Below, one piece after another: positions 9,583 through 19,057 of a stretch of 64,000 bases of DNA (positions are counted from its first letter, which is position 1; each line of letters begins with the position of its first letter). The stretch spans positions 1 through 64,000 of the forward strand of contig JAIEPU010000017.1 in assembly GCA_019748235.1 (NCBI GenBank). The letters run 5' to 3'. Below the pieces are notes generated by a model. That model was not told where the DNA came from and ran no database searches. It was given only the letters and a program-made list of their open reading frames with translations. The DNA comes from a bacterium. Lineage in GTDB: Bacteria > Planctomycetota > Planctomycetia > Kolteriales > Kolteriaceae. The translations under genes were made by a program, and so were the position numbers.

Positions 9583-9893
9583 GGGGCATAGCAGACCGCA
9601 TGAAACGGTTTTTTGGCAAGATTTCGGGTTGCGTTGTATTCATCAATGATTGCCAGTTGCATGTTCATAGCTCGCGCGTCTTCTTCGATCACTAAGACGA
9701 ATAAAAGTTTCGATTATTTCATCGTCAGTAAAGTGTTGCAACGGTTTTGCAACGGCATCAAAAAGGAGTCGGATGTCTGATATAGAGGCCGTCGAAGTAA
9801 TTCGAATACAGACGAAGGATCGAGGGCGCGTCCGTGATAATTTCATACCTGGAGGGCGAGTGGAAGCTAAGGCGTGGCGATTGTGGATGACTA

Positions 9894-10742
9894 CTAAAGC
9901 TGTCCGTTCCACTCACCGCTGAAGACTTCTTCCGCCGGGCCGGTCATGTAAACGGATCCGTCGGCTTCAGACCAATGAAGTTCGAGGTCGCCTCCCGGCA
10001 AATGGGCAACGATCTTACGTGCCGTCTTTCCGGTCAAGACACCTGCCACACAGACGGCGCATGCCCCCGTGCCACAAGCTTGTGTTTCGCCGGAGCCTCT
10101 TTCCCAAACCCGCATTCGGATTTCGGTTGGTGACAAGATCTGGACGAACTCAACGTTCACACGGCGCGGAAATGCGGGATGATGTTCGATCTTTGGCCCA
10201 TACCCGAGGACGAGCTCATCGGTGATGTCGTCGACATAAATGATCGCATGAGGGTTCCCCATCGAAACAGCAGTCACTGTGAAACGACGACCGTCGACAT
10301 CGAGAGGAACTTCAATCGGCGGATTACCGGCCAAGTTCGTCGGAATCTTGGCGGCTTCAAGGATTGGAGTCGACATGTTGACCCGAGCACGCCGGCAAAC
10401 ATCCCCTTCGTATTCAAGTTCAAGGGCAAGAGGTCCTCGCCCTGTTTGAATGACAAGCGACTTCTTTCGCGCGATCCCGTGATCGAAGAGATACTTTCCA
10501 ACGCAACGAATGGCATTGCCGCACATCTCGGATTCGCTGCCGTCGGCATTGAACATTCGCATGCGGGCGTCCGCCGTCTTTTGATCGGGAGGAAGTATCA
10601 AGACGAGGCCATCCCCGCCAATTCCTTTGTGCCGATCGCTGATGATCTGACTGACCTGAGCGGGGTCTTTCGGAGCGGGGGCGGAGAAGCAATCGAGGTA
10701 AATGTAATCATTTCCCGCACCGTGCATCTTGGTGAATCGCAT
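9894..10742 (-). CDS. dapF: Diaminopimelate epimerase
   Basis: DapF interconverts LL- and meso-diaminopimelate in the lysine and peptidoglycan precursor pathway. The 282-aa product starts with the typical [15 protein letters not shown]. It contains both catalytic cysteine motifs, [10 protein letters not shown] near residue 72 and [11 protein letters not shown] near 219, whose two Cys residues act as the acid/base pair. Length matches the family (about 275). Its presence indicates a DAP pathway. The gene stands alone, with 224 nt to the next gene on the opposite strand. Confidence 0.95.
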   Translation of the reverse strand: MRFTKMHGAGNDYIYLDCFSAPAPKDPAQVSQIISDRHKGIGGDGLVLILPPDQKTADARMRMFNADGSESEMCGNAIRCVGKYLFDHGIARKKSLVIQTGRGPLALELEYEGDVCRRARVNMSTPILEAAKIPTNLAGNPPIEVPLDVDGRRFTVTAVSMGNPHAIIYVDDITDELVLGYGPKIEHHPAFPRRVNVEFVQILSPTEIRMRVWERGSGETQACGTGACAVCVAGVLTGKTARKIVAHLPGGDLELHWSEADGSVYMTGPAEEVFSGEWNGQL

Positions 10743-10966
10743 GCCGAACTTACCCTAGTTTTCCGAAAGTCCAATTCATTTGCTTAGGTTTTCATTGTAC
10801 GGAGCCACTGCCGTTGGACAGGGGGACAGGTATTCCGTCTTGACGCTTCTCGCGGTAGCGGTCCATAGAATGGAGGTGTCGCTGGGGATTCGGTTCGCGC
10901 CTGAAGGATGGAACGACGCGGTTTGTCGGATGGCTGAGCAGTGTTCCGATCCGCAAGGAGTTTTAT

Positions 10967-12492
10967 TTGGCCATGGATGAGCTTGATCGATCGTCGAGTC
11001 AAGGGGATTCATCCCCTTCAGGCGAAACGATTGAGATCGTCGCAGGATCGTCTTCTGCCAGCACATCGAATTCGGCAGCACCACCTCGTCCTTCCAGACT
11101 TGTTCGCTGGTACCCCGCGTTACGTTTTCGATATTTCCGATGGTATCTTGCTGGTCATCTTCTAAGCGTGATCGGCGGGTGGATGCAGGACGCGGGTCTC
11201 AAGTGGTATGTTCAAACGCTGACCAAGGAAATCGGCTCTGAGTTTTGGCTGGGACTGACGACGGCGATGGCATCGGTGCCGATCTTGATTTTCTCACCGA
11301 TCGGCGGAGCACTGGCGGATCGTTGGTCTCGGCGACTGGTATTGCCGGAACGCAAACGGCGGGAATGGTAATTGCGCTGCTGCTTGGCATCTTGGTATGG
11401 TTTAATTTCTTACCCTTGTGGGCCGTACTTATTTTTGCTGCTTTGCACGGTACGTTTCTCGCGTTTGATATTCCCGCTCGGCAAGCATTCGCGATCGAAA
11501 TGGTCGGCCCGCGTGATCTCATGAGCGCGATCGGGCTCAACTCGACCATCTTCAATTTGGGGCGATTGCTTGGGCCGATGTGCGCGGCGACCGTAATGCT
11601 GAGCGGCGGATTGATCGTTGGCGGACTCGTGCTTGTTGGATTTCATCCGAAGATTCTTCCAAGTGAAGCCGAGGCGGGCATCGCCGCCTGCTTCGTTCTC
11701 AATGGTTTCAGCTTCGTCGGCCTTGTCATCGTGCTTGTTTTCTTCAACCTCCCCCGCATGGAAGGAGTGCATGATTCGCCCCGGAAGACGCCCCGAGGAT
11801 TTCGTGAGATATGGGGTGGATTTCATGCGGTCGTCGAACGCCCTAAAGCTCTCGGGCTCATGTCGACGCTCGGGATTTTTCTTTTGGCCGGAGGAAGCTA
11901 TCCGACGCTGCTTCCGGCGCTCGCGGGAAACGTCCTCGATACGGGAAGCCTCGAACGGGTGGATGCGAGCGGAAAAGAGAAGGTCATTGAATCAGCGACG
12001 GAGCAAAACGTTCGGGGTGAGGAAATCTATGGGGCTCTTTTGACGGCAAACGGGCTTGGCTCCGTGGTAGGCGCGCTCGTCGTCGCAAGTATCCATAGTG
12101 TTCGGTCTCGTCGAGCGCCCATTCTCGCCGGTTTGGGGTTGGTCTCCGGAGGACTTATCGCGACGGCACTTGCTCCCGGAGTCTTCCTTGCCGAGATCGC
12201 GCTCTTCATCACCGGCATCGGGTTCATTATGTTTCTGGCGAGCGCGAATTCGACGATCCAACTGGGCGTTCCGGATGAAGTTCGTGGTCGCGTGATGAGC
12301 ATGTGGGTTCTCACCTTCGGAGTCGGATTGCCGATTGGCAGCTTGATCGCGGGAGTGATCGCGGAGCAGATTGGAACGCCGAACACTCTGCTTTTACAAG
12401 GATTTGGTTCCATTCCGGCCATTCTATTGGCAGCTTATGTACTCACGCGTTTCGATAAGGACGAAGCGAAATTGTCTGAGGTTCGTGTCTAG
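10967..12492 (+). pseudogene. MFS transporter (enterobactin-exporter-like type), interrupted by a -1 frameshift
   Basis: Two overlapping ORFs are the halves of one 12-helix major facilitator. The first (10967-11371) begins at a TTG 6 nt after AAGGAG and holds the N-terminal tail, the first helices and the loop motif GGALADRWSRRLV. The second (part of track ORF 11245-12492) continues with GTQTAGMVIALLLG and the remaining helices to LTRFDKDEAK. Reading LVL from frame 2 into AGTQTAGM in frame 1 needs one extra base near 11344, as if a TTGGCC had become TTGCC. The joined protein would be about 508 aa. A sequencing error or a true inactivating mutation are both possible; no slippery heptamer for programmed shifting is seen. 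Confidence 0.82.
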
Positions 12493-12545
12493 GCACTGGT
12501 CGCGACGAACCTTGAATCGAGTGATCTTTGAATCTGGGAGCGATC

Positions 12546-13484
12546 GTGAAAGGACCGGACCCGCGACACTTCCCGCCCGGCCTGGTCACGGCCGTCATCG
12601 TGGATCACAATCAGTCCGGGTACGCCTATCAACAACTCGAACATCATCGTTGCCAGCATCCCGAGGCATTTGCCGCCGTCGATTGGATCGTCATCAGTAA
12701 CGGCAAATCAAGTCCACCTCCGATGGATTGCGTTCAATTCATTTCGACGGTCAACGATGGTTACGGTGCGGCGATCAACGGTGCGGCGAAGCAATCGACG
12801 GGACGGGTGATTCTGGCGATGAACTCCGATCTCGTTCCTGAAGCCGGATTTCTTCCCGCCGTATTCTCCCTCGCGGAACGGATGGTGGCTTCTGAGAAGA
12901 CCTCCGCGCGCATGGGAATAATCGGTTTGCGGCTCGTAAACGACGATGGAACGTTTCAAGGTTCGGTTGGTCGATTTCCAACGCTTGCCCGATTTCTAAG
13001 AGGGCTGTTACGCCGCCGAGATGTGCGAAAGTACGTGACGCCCGATCGAGCAAAACGGCTGTCCCCGGTCGATTGGGTGACGGGCGCCTGTGTCATGATT
13101 GATCGCGTATGTTTCGATGAGCTTTGTGGCTTCGATGAACAATTCTTTCTCTATTACGAAGACGTCGATCTATGCCGACGTGCCGCCGAGCGTCATTGGC
13201 TCGTCGAATTCGACCCGAGCGCGACGTCGCGTCATTTATTCCCTTATCATTCTCGACGCCTCACCATCGCGATGGTCTACGTCGCCCGGCGTTCGCTGTT
13301 GCTTTACTATTGGAAGCATCGGCCTCGAATCGAATTTCGGATTCTGTCCCTCATCGTTCGACTGGAATGCTGGCTTCGGCGCGGAAACGATGGATGGAGT
13401 AAGGTCGGCGCGATGATCGAACGAGTCATTCGCGATCCCTCGGGACATACCCTCGATCGGCACGAATTCGAAACAATCGAGTGA
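12546..13484 (+). CDS. Family 2 glycosyltransferase (rhamnosyltransferase-like)
   Basis: A GT-A fold enzyme that transfers a sugar from a nucleotide donor, probably to a cell-surface glycan. Features are the N-terminal VTAVIVDHNQSG strand, LAMNSDLVPEAGFLP carrying the NSD (DXD-like) metal site, VTGACVMIDR, and the GFDEQFFLYYEDVDLCRRA block near residue 195 typical of WbbL-like rhamnosyltransferases. The track starts at TTG 12528; GTG 12546 has GGGAG 5 nt upstream and is preferred, giving 312 aa. It follows the MFS gene closely and is 4 nt from the next gene. No polysaccharide cluster surrounds it. Confidence 0.85.
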   Translation: MKGPDPRHFPPGLVTAVIVDHNQSGYAYQQLEHHRCQHPEAFAAVDWIVISNGKSSPPPMDCVQFISTVNDGYGAAINGAAKQSTGRVILAMNSDLVPEAGFLPAVFSLAERMVASEKTSARMGIIGLRLVNDDGTFQGSVGRFPTLARFLRGLLRRRDVRKYVTPDRAKRLSPVDWVTGACVMIDRVCFDELCGFDEQFFLYYEDVDLCRRAAERHWLVEFDPSATSRHLFPYHSRRLTIAMVYVARRSLLLYYWKHRPRIEFRILSLIVRLECWLRRGNDGWSKVGAMIERVIRDPSGHTLDRHEFETIE

Positions 13485-13488
13485 ATCA

Positions 13489-14412
13489 ATGGCGCGAACA
13501 AACTTCTCGATAAAAGCTCCCCCCTGGCTCAGGCTCCGAACCATCGTCTTTAGTCACGGCTGGGTGGATCTTCCTCCGTTTGCGTGGAATGAGTCAACAA
13601 AGACGCTTCGCGCGGTCGGCCGAATCAATCGGCGCATCGTCCTCTTGGAGATTGAACAACCAAAAGTGTCGCGACTTGATGTCGTGATGACCGCTAAAGG
13701 AGCCTTGAGCGAATCATCGATCGATCAAGCGAAAGCAGTCATCAATGAGATGCTCGGACTTTCGCATGATTTCGCGGAGTTCTACGAACTGGCAGGTGAG
13801 GATTTCGCATGGGCTAAGGAATTGGGATCGGGACCGTTTCTTCGTGGCGCAAGCGTCTTTGAAGACGCTGTCAAGATGCTCGCGACGACCAATTGCAGTT
13901 GGTCGCTGACCAGGCAAATGATCAACCGGCTTGTCGATGAGCTCGGCGAGAAAGGCCCCGAAGGGGTTCGGGCGTTTCCGACTCCCGAGCAGATGGCGGA
14001 GCGCCCATCGGACTTTTATCGAGACGTCATCCGCACCGGATACAGAGCGAAGTTCTTTAAGGAGATCGCGGAGATATCGGCATCGAGGAAAATCGACCTG
14101 GAACGGTGGAAACAGTTCCCCGGTACGACAAAGGAGTTAGTAACTGAAATCAGACAGGTCCCAGGACTTGGAAGGTACGCGGCTGAGAATTTGTGCAAGC
14201 TACTTGGGAGGTTTGACGGACTCGGCCTGGATAGTTGGTGCTTGAAGAAATTTCCGATGGTGCGCGGCCCTGTCCGAGGAGACGTGGCAAAGGCGATCGA
14301 GCGACATTACAAGCGATTCGGAGCTTGGCAGGGGCTCGCGCTTTGGCTGGATCTCACGCGTGATTGGCATCAAAAGGACGTAACGGTCCCCGAACCATTC
14401 AAGAAGAAATGA
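13489..14412 (+). CDS. HhH-GPD DNA glycosylase (AlkA/OGG1-like)
   Basis: A base-excision repair glycosylase. The C-terminal half has the helix-hairpin-helix (IRQVPGLGRYAAENL, near 220-235) followed by a Gly-Pro-Asp-like loop with the likely catalytic Asp in GLGLDSW near 247. The N-terminal domain (about 1-100) is of the AlkA-like beta type but diverged. I see no lysine aligned as in bifunctional OGG1 with certainty, so whether it is a monofunctional alkylbase glycosylase or a bifunctional lyase is open. The ATG lies 4 nt after the GT2 stop, suggesting co-transcription, though the functions are unrelated. Confidence 0.82.
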   Translation: MARTNFSIKAPPWLRLRTIVFSHGWVDLPPFAWNESTKTLRAVGRINRRIVLLEIEQPKVSRLDVVMTAKGALSESSIDQAKAVINEMLGLSHDFAEFYELAGEDFAWAKELGSGPFLRGASVFEDAVKMLATTNCSWSLTRQMINRLVDELGEKGPEGVRAFPTPEQMAERPSDFYRDVIRTGYRAKFFKEIAEISASRKIDLERWKQFPGTTKELVTEIRQVPGLGRYAAENLCKLLGRFDGLGLDSWCLKKFPMVRGPVRGDVAKAIERHYKRFGAWQGLALWLDLTRDWHQKDVTVPEPFKKK

Positions 14413-14433
14413 GTTGGCCTGCAGTGGGAGTGA

Positions 14434-15372
14434 CTAGCCTGCGCCACCGGTCGGATTTGGGTCGGTGAGTGTGGGGTCTTGCTCGACATGTTGCGGAGCC
14501 GCACTGTTCGATTTGCTTTCGATGTGGATGACCACGCAGCTCGCATTGTCGCGTGAGCCGTTATCGAGAGCGAGCTTCACCAAACGCTCAGAGGCGACTT
14601 GCGGGCTTGGCTCCTCGCTCAAAATCTCCGCGATGCTCGCATCACTGACGGTGCTGGTGACGCCGTCAGTGGCGAGTAGGAATCGATCCCCCGGTTCCAG
14701 ATCAATATCTGTGATATCAGGGCCTTCGCCGACTTCCTTCGATCCGAGGTACTTCCAAAGGACGTGGCGGAAGCGATGTGTATCGAGTTCCTCTGCCGAG
14801 ATCGTGTTGGCCTCGAAGAGTGCCTGTGCGAGGTTATGATCGGTGGTGATCCGCCGGCACTCCCCCTTGCGAACGAGGTATGCCCGACTGTCTCCAACAT
14901 GCGCAATGAAGAGTTTGCTTCCACGGCAATATCCAAGGACGACGGTTGTCCCCATATTCCGCGTACTGGCGTCGGATTCCCCTTTGCGGAGGATGGCTTC
15001 GTTGGCATTGAGGACGGCTTGTTTGATGGCTTGGCGAACGTCGGAGGGTTCCAGAACCTCGCGGGGCACCCGTGCCAGTTCCTTAGGCACGATCTCGATC
15101 GCGAGTGAGCTGGCTTGCTCCCCAGCCGCTTGACCTCCCATGCCGTCAGCGACGACGAAAATGCCATGCTTCTCGTCGATGACGACGCGGTCTTCGTTGT
15201 TGTCTCGGTAATAGCCAATAGAGGTGGTTTGACCGCCGGAAACGCGGAATGGATTTTGTGCTCCATTCCGGTCATCGGGTCGCCCCAGCAATTGCTGGTA
15301 CAGCAGATTTATTCGGTCCATTAATCCCATGAGCCGCGCTTGGTTCGCCGGGGATTCGTTGAGATCCAGCAA
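14434..15372 (-). CDS. PP2C-family serine/threonine protein phosphatase (PppA/Stp type)
   Basis: A metal-dependent phosphatase that reverses Ser/Thr kinase signalling. All core motifs are visible: NNEDR near residue 56, VVADGMGGQAAGE near 75, MGTTVV, HVGDSRAYLVRKG near 155, LLATDGV near 232 and GSRDNAS near 279, which supply the aspartates for the two metals. The first 50 residues and the last 25 (rich in Asn, Pro and Thr) are low-complexity extensions. The protein is cytoplasmic as judged by the lack of membrane segments. No partner kinase is next to it. Confidence 0.93.
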   Translation of the reverse strand: MLDLNESPANQARLMGLMDRINLLYQQLLGRPDDRNGAQNPFRVSGGQTTSIGYYRDNNEDRVVIDEKHGIFVVADGMGGQAAGEQASSLAIEIVPKELARVPREVLEPSDVRQAIKQAVLNANEAILRKGESDASTRNMGTTVVLGYCRGSKLFIAHVGDSRAYLVRKGECRRITTDHNLAQALFEANTISAEELDTHRFRHVLWKYLGSKEVGEGPDITDIDLEPGDRFLLATDGVTSTVSDASIAEILSEEPSPQVASERLVKLALDNGSRDNASCVVIHIESKSNSAAPQHVEQDPTLTDPNPTGGAG

Positions 15373-15898
15373 TCCTCAAGTCCTCAGTATAAGCGCAGGT
15401 CGTCGATGGGCCAAACATCACTGACAGTGAACCCGCTACTTTTCCCGGAGCAGTATCCGATTAATCAAGCTTAGATTGTGGTTGGACACTCCGCCTGGGA
15501 ACCAGTCCAACTGGACTGGAGTCTAAAATTGACTCACATCGGTGGTATCGAATTGAAATGGCACGGGTCATGCATAGGGGGAGTGCGAGGGAATCACCAG
15601 ATACGGATAGCAATTTCAGGCAGGTTTTCCGTATTATGGGAGAGCACGTGACGAGTTCTTCGAGACCCAAATCACTTCGACTTCCCCTCAATGGAGTGAG
15701 CTTAGGGTTTCTCTGAGCACGGATGGAGTTGGCCCCGCGATTTGTCTCGCGCGGGGAGTTAATCGTAGTTGACAGCGGAAAGCGGCTAGTCAGATGCGGC
15801 CAATCGCATTTGTTTCTCGCTCGGTCCACAGGTTGGGCCGTCGAGGGCCACTCCTGAATGAACGACCGTTTTAAGATCGCGAGTATTGCGAGTATTGA
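15373..15898. other. 526-nt intergenic region with a sigma-54 site
   Basis: The region separates the PP2C gene from the Gfo/Idh gene. The only track ORF here (15461-15829, minus) has no domain and no proper start. It contains a near-perfect -24/-12 element at 15559-15574, about 325 nt before the next start codon. That leaves room for a long leader or a small RNA, and GC-rich stretches such as CCCCGCG...CGCGCGGGG near 15735-15757 could fold. Confidence 0.5.
15559..15574 (+). promoter_or_regulatory. Candidate sigma-54 (RpoN) promoter, -24/-12
   Basis: TGGCACGGGTCATGCA matches the TGGCACG-N4-TTGCA consensus at every position except the first T of the -12 box. The distance between the GG and GC dinucleotides is the required 12 nt. 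Transcription would start near 15586 and run toward the Gfo/Idh and UxaA-like genes. A sigma-54 promoter also needs an enhancer-binding activator; none is encoded in the window. Confidence 0.5.
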
Positions 15899-17134
15899 AT
15901 GTCGGGCAGTTCAGCGCCGACTCGGCGAGAATTCATCCTTACCTCCGCGACCGCGGCGAGCCTGATGGCCTTGCCCGCGTCCAGTTATGCGCGGGTGCTG
16001 GGAGCGAATGACCGCATCCAACTCGGACTGATCGGCTGCGGGCCTTACACCCTTTCTGATTTGTATCTCTTCTTCTGGCTTCGTCGCACCAGCCATAACT
16101 GCATGGTGACGTCCGTCTGCGACATTTTTCGTCCTCATCTCGAGACGGCCGTCGCCAAGACGGAGGCAAAGGGAGCAAGCGACTATCGCCAGATCCTCGA
16201 CGATAATGAGATCGATGGTGTCATCATTACGACACCCGATCATTGGCATGCGCGCATGGCGATCGATTCGGCCCAGGCAGGAAAAGACGTCTATCTCGAA
16301 GCTCCGATGACGCGCACATGGGAAGAGGCGGTCGAACTACACGACGCAGTGGTGAAGAACAAAGTCGTCTTTCAATGCGGGGCGCAACTTTGCAGCGACG
16401 ACCGATATCATCAGGCCAAACAGATCGTTGCCAACGGTGGCATCGGCAAACTTCTCTACGTGCAGGCATCGGTCAATCGTAATTCGCGCGTTGGATTTTA
16501 TAACCGCCGAATTTGGAGCGACGTTTCTCCCAAGTCGCTCGATTGGAAAGCCTGGCTTGGGCCGGCGCCTTCTGTCGAACTCAATCCGGATCGTTTCGTT
16601 CGGTGGCGAAAATACTGGGACTACAGCGGAGGGGTCGCGACGAATCTTTTGTTCAATGCGATCGCCTCGCAGATGATCGCCGTCGGGACACAGATCCCGA
16701 AGCGCGTCTCGAGTGGCGGTGGAGTCTACCTCGAAGCATCAAGTGAAACGCCTGACACCTATTTCACGACGATGGATTTCGATAAGTTTTCGTGTCAGAT
16801 TACGTCATGCCTGGGGAATGAGCAGCCGACGCCCCTGGCGATTTATGGACACGAAGGGACGATCCGCATCGAAAACACGCTGGATGTCGTTCGCGAGCGT
16901 TATTTCGCGAATGAATTCAAGGAGCGTGAGGAGAAGGGACTGCTGAACGTTGTGCAAACCGTTCGCCCTGATCACGTTCGGAATTGGTTAGAGTGTTTAC
17001 GCTCGCGGGAAAAGCCGGTATGTCACGAGGGGGTCGCTCAGGCGGCCATGATCGCGGCTCACCTGGGCGAACTTTCTTATCGTCAGAGTAAGATGATGCT
17101 TTTCGACCCGGAGAAGCGTCAGCTCAAGGCGTGA
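15899..17134 (+). CDS. Tat-exported Gfo/Idh/MocA family oxidoreductase with altered EKP motif
   Basis: A predicted NAD(P)-dependent sugar or polyol dehydrogenase of 411 aa. The N-terminus has a twin-arginine signal (TRREFILTSA, then an Ala-rich stretch ending near ARVLG), implying export in folded form. A Rossmann core follows (LGLIGCG near residue 43, DHWHARMAIDSAQAGKDVYL). The usual catalytic EKP is EAP here (YLEAPMTRTWEEA near 133), so the conserved lysine is missing, which questions normal dehydrogenase activity. The next gene starts 1 nt after the stop, so the two are an operon, possibly driven from the sigma-54 site upstream. Confidence 0.85.
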   Translation: MSGSSAPTRREFILTSATAASLMALPASSYARVLGANDRIQLGLIGCGPYTLSDLYLFFWLRRTSHNCMVTSVCDIFRPHLETAVAKTEAKGASDYRQILDDNEIDGVIITTPDHWHARMAIDSAQAGKDVYLEAPMTRTWEEAVELHDAVVKNKVVFQCGAQLCSDDRYHQAKQIVANGGIGKLLYVQASVNRNSRVGFYNRRIWSDVSPKSLDWKAWLGPAPSVELNPDRFVRWRKYWDYSGGVATNLLFNAIASQMIAVGTQIPKRVSSGGGVYLEASSETPDTYFTTMDFDKFSCQITSCLGNEQPTPLAIYGHEGTIRIENTLDVVRERYFANEFKEREEKGLLNVVQTVRPDHVRNWLECLRSREKPVCHEGVAQAAMIAAHLGELSYRQSKMMLFDPEKRQLKA

Positions 17135-17135
17135 C

Positions 17136-18671
17136 ATGGGACATACCCTTTCGGAAATCGCGGTCCTTTTACATCCCTCGGACACGGTGGCGGTCGCTCG
17201 CCGGCCCATCCCCCCGCACGAGACGATTACCTCTCCCAACGGCTCCGTCACGACAAGCAGAATGATTCCGATGGGGCACAAGTTCGCCTTACGGCCCATT
17301 CGCACCGGCGATCCGGTCCTCAAATACGGGCAGATCATCGGCTTTTCCGTGAGTGACATTAATCCGGGTGATCACGTTCATACGCACAACATCACCTGCG
17401 GCAGTTACGAGCGTGACTATGCGATGGCGACGGAGATCCCACCCACGCCGCCGGCCGGCAAGCCGCGTACGTTTGAAGGATTTCTTAGAGACGATGGACG
17501 TGTCGGGACGCGGAATTACGTTGCACTTGTCAGCACGGTCAACTGTTCGGCGAGTAGCGTCCACCGAATCGCGGCGCATTTCACGCCGGAGCGACTCCGC
17601 GATTATCCGAACGTTGACGGCGTCTTTGCCGTCACCCATAAGACGGGCTGCGGGATGGCGAGTTCAGGGATCGATCGCGACTACCTGAAACGAACGCTTT
17701 CCGGCTTCGCATTGCATCCGAACGTATTCGGTCATGTGATTGTCGGTCTTGGTTGCGAAGTCAATCAGGCAAGTCAATTGATCGAGGCCGAGCAATTGTT
17801 GGGTAAGCCGGCCAACGCGCCCCGAATGCTCACCGTGCAGGACTCGGGTGGGATCGCCAAGACGGTTGCTCGCGGAATTGAAGCGGTCGAACAGTTACTA
17901 CCGCTAGCCAATGCCGTTCGCCGGACGACTCAGCCTGCCGCAAAAATTCTACTCGGCACAAACTGCGGGGGAAGCGACGGCAATAGCGGGGTGACCGCCA
18001 ATCCTGCTCTCGGCATTGCCAGCGATCGCCTCATCGGTCTTGGCGGAACGAGCGTGCTGGGTGAAACCACCGAGATCTACGGTGCGGAGCATTTGTTGAC
18101 TCGTCGCGCCGTTTCACCGACCGTTGCGCAGAAACTCATCGATCGAATCAAGTGGTGGGAATGGTATGCCTCTGTCTTCGGGGCCGAAATCGACAACAAT
18201 CCCAGTTTTGGAAACAAAGAAGGGGGACTGACCACCATCTTCGAAAAATCCTTGGGTGCGATTGCGAAGGGGGGCTCGAGCCCTCTCTCCGATGTGGTCG
18301 GATATGCGGAACGGGTGACGGGTCCTGGACTTGTCGTCATGGATACTCCTGGATTCGATCCGGTTAGTGTGACCGGAATCGTCGCCGGCGGGGCAAATGT
18401 CATGGTCTTCACGACCGGCCGAGGAAGTGTTTTGGGTTGTAAGCCGACTCCCACCATCAAAGTCGCGACGAATACACCCCTCTACGAACACATGAAAAGC
18501 GACATGGATTTTGATGCGGGGGTCGTGTTGGCGGGCCGTTCGATCGAAGAGGTAGGTTCTGAACTCTTCGATTTGATCCTCGATGTCGCAAGCGGAAAGC
18601 GGACAAAGAGCGAAGAGCAGGGGCTCGGGGACGACGAATTCGCCCCCTGGACGATTGGTCCGGTGCTATAG
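17136..18671 (+). CDS. UxaA-family sugar-acid dehydratase (altronate/galactarate dehydratase-like)
   Basis: This 511-aa protein covers both parts of UxaA-type dehydratases, which remove water from altronate, galactarate or related acids. An N-terminal SAF-like domain (DTVAVARRPIP to NPGDHVHTHNI) precedes the catalytic part. The latter has GVFAVTHKTGCGM, VIVGLGCEVNQ, LGTNCGGSDGNSGVTANP and GETTEIYGAEHLL, with the conserved cysteines that bind the metal. It is immediately downstream of the Gfo/Idh gene. The pair suggests use of an oxidised sugar, but the substrate cannot be assigned from sequence. The name uxaA is withheld because several sugar-acid dehydratases share this architecture. Confidence 0.88.
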   Translation: MGHTLSEIAVLLHPSDTVAVARRPIPPHETITSPNGSVTTSRMIPMGHKFALRPIRTGDPVLKYGQIIGFSVSDINPGDHVHTHNITCGSYERDYAMATEIPPTPPAGKPRTFEGFLRDDGRVGTRNYVALVSTVNCSASSVHRIAAHFTPERLRDYPNVDGVFAVTHKTGCGMASSGIDRDYLKRTLSGFALHPNVFGHVIVGLGCEVNQASQLIEAEQLLGKPANAPRMLTVQDSGGIAKTVARGIEAVEQLLPLANAVRRTTQPAAKILLGTNCGGSDGNSGVTANPALGIASDRLIGLGGTSVLGETTEIYGAEHLLTRRAVSPTVAQKLIDRIKWWEWYASVFGAEIDNNPSFGNKEGGLTTIFEKSLGAIAKGGSSPLSDVVGYAERVTGPGLVVMDTPGFDPVSVTGIVAGGANVMVFTTGRGSVLGCKPTPTIKVATNTPLYEHMKSDMDFDAGVVLAGRSIEEVGSELFDLILDVASGKRTKSEEQGLGDDEFAPWTIGPVL

Positions 18672-19057
18672 AACCACACAGAATTACACGGAACGACTTG
18701 CGCAACTCATTCTCATTTCCCGTCCTGAGATCATGCCGTGATTCGTCGATCGCTCCTTCACGAATTCCCCGGCTTTGGCTCCGGGAAACTGGATAGGGTT
18801 ACAAGATCTGAAGAGTCCGCCGAAAGATGGCGCGAAACTTTCGCTTCCTTGACCATTCCCCGATGGTGTTCCTATGATCGGTGAGTCAGCTCTTCATCTC
18901 ATTCTCGGACAAGTTCCGAGACCGATACGGACGGCTGACGATTTCGCGGCAATGATAGTCCCCGGAACGGGTGATCGAATCGTTCCATCGGACATTCAAG
19001 TCCCGACCAGTTTTTTTCGTCGAGCGGCACTGCTCGCGAAGTGATTGAGGCTCGACG
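18672..19057. other. Intergenic region upstream of the Sua5-phosphatase gene; no gene seen
   Basis: About 386 nt. Track ORFs here on the minus strand run into the next gene and look like shadows. An imperfect GC-rich inverted repeat (TTCCCCGG...CCGGGAA near 18765-18790) could end the UxaA transcript, but it has no T run. Confidence 0.4.
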
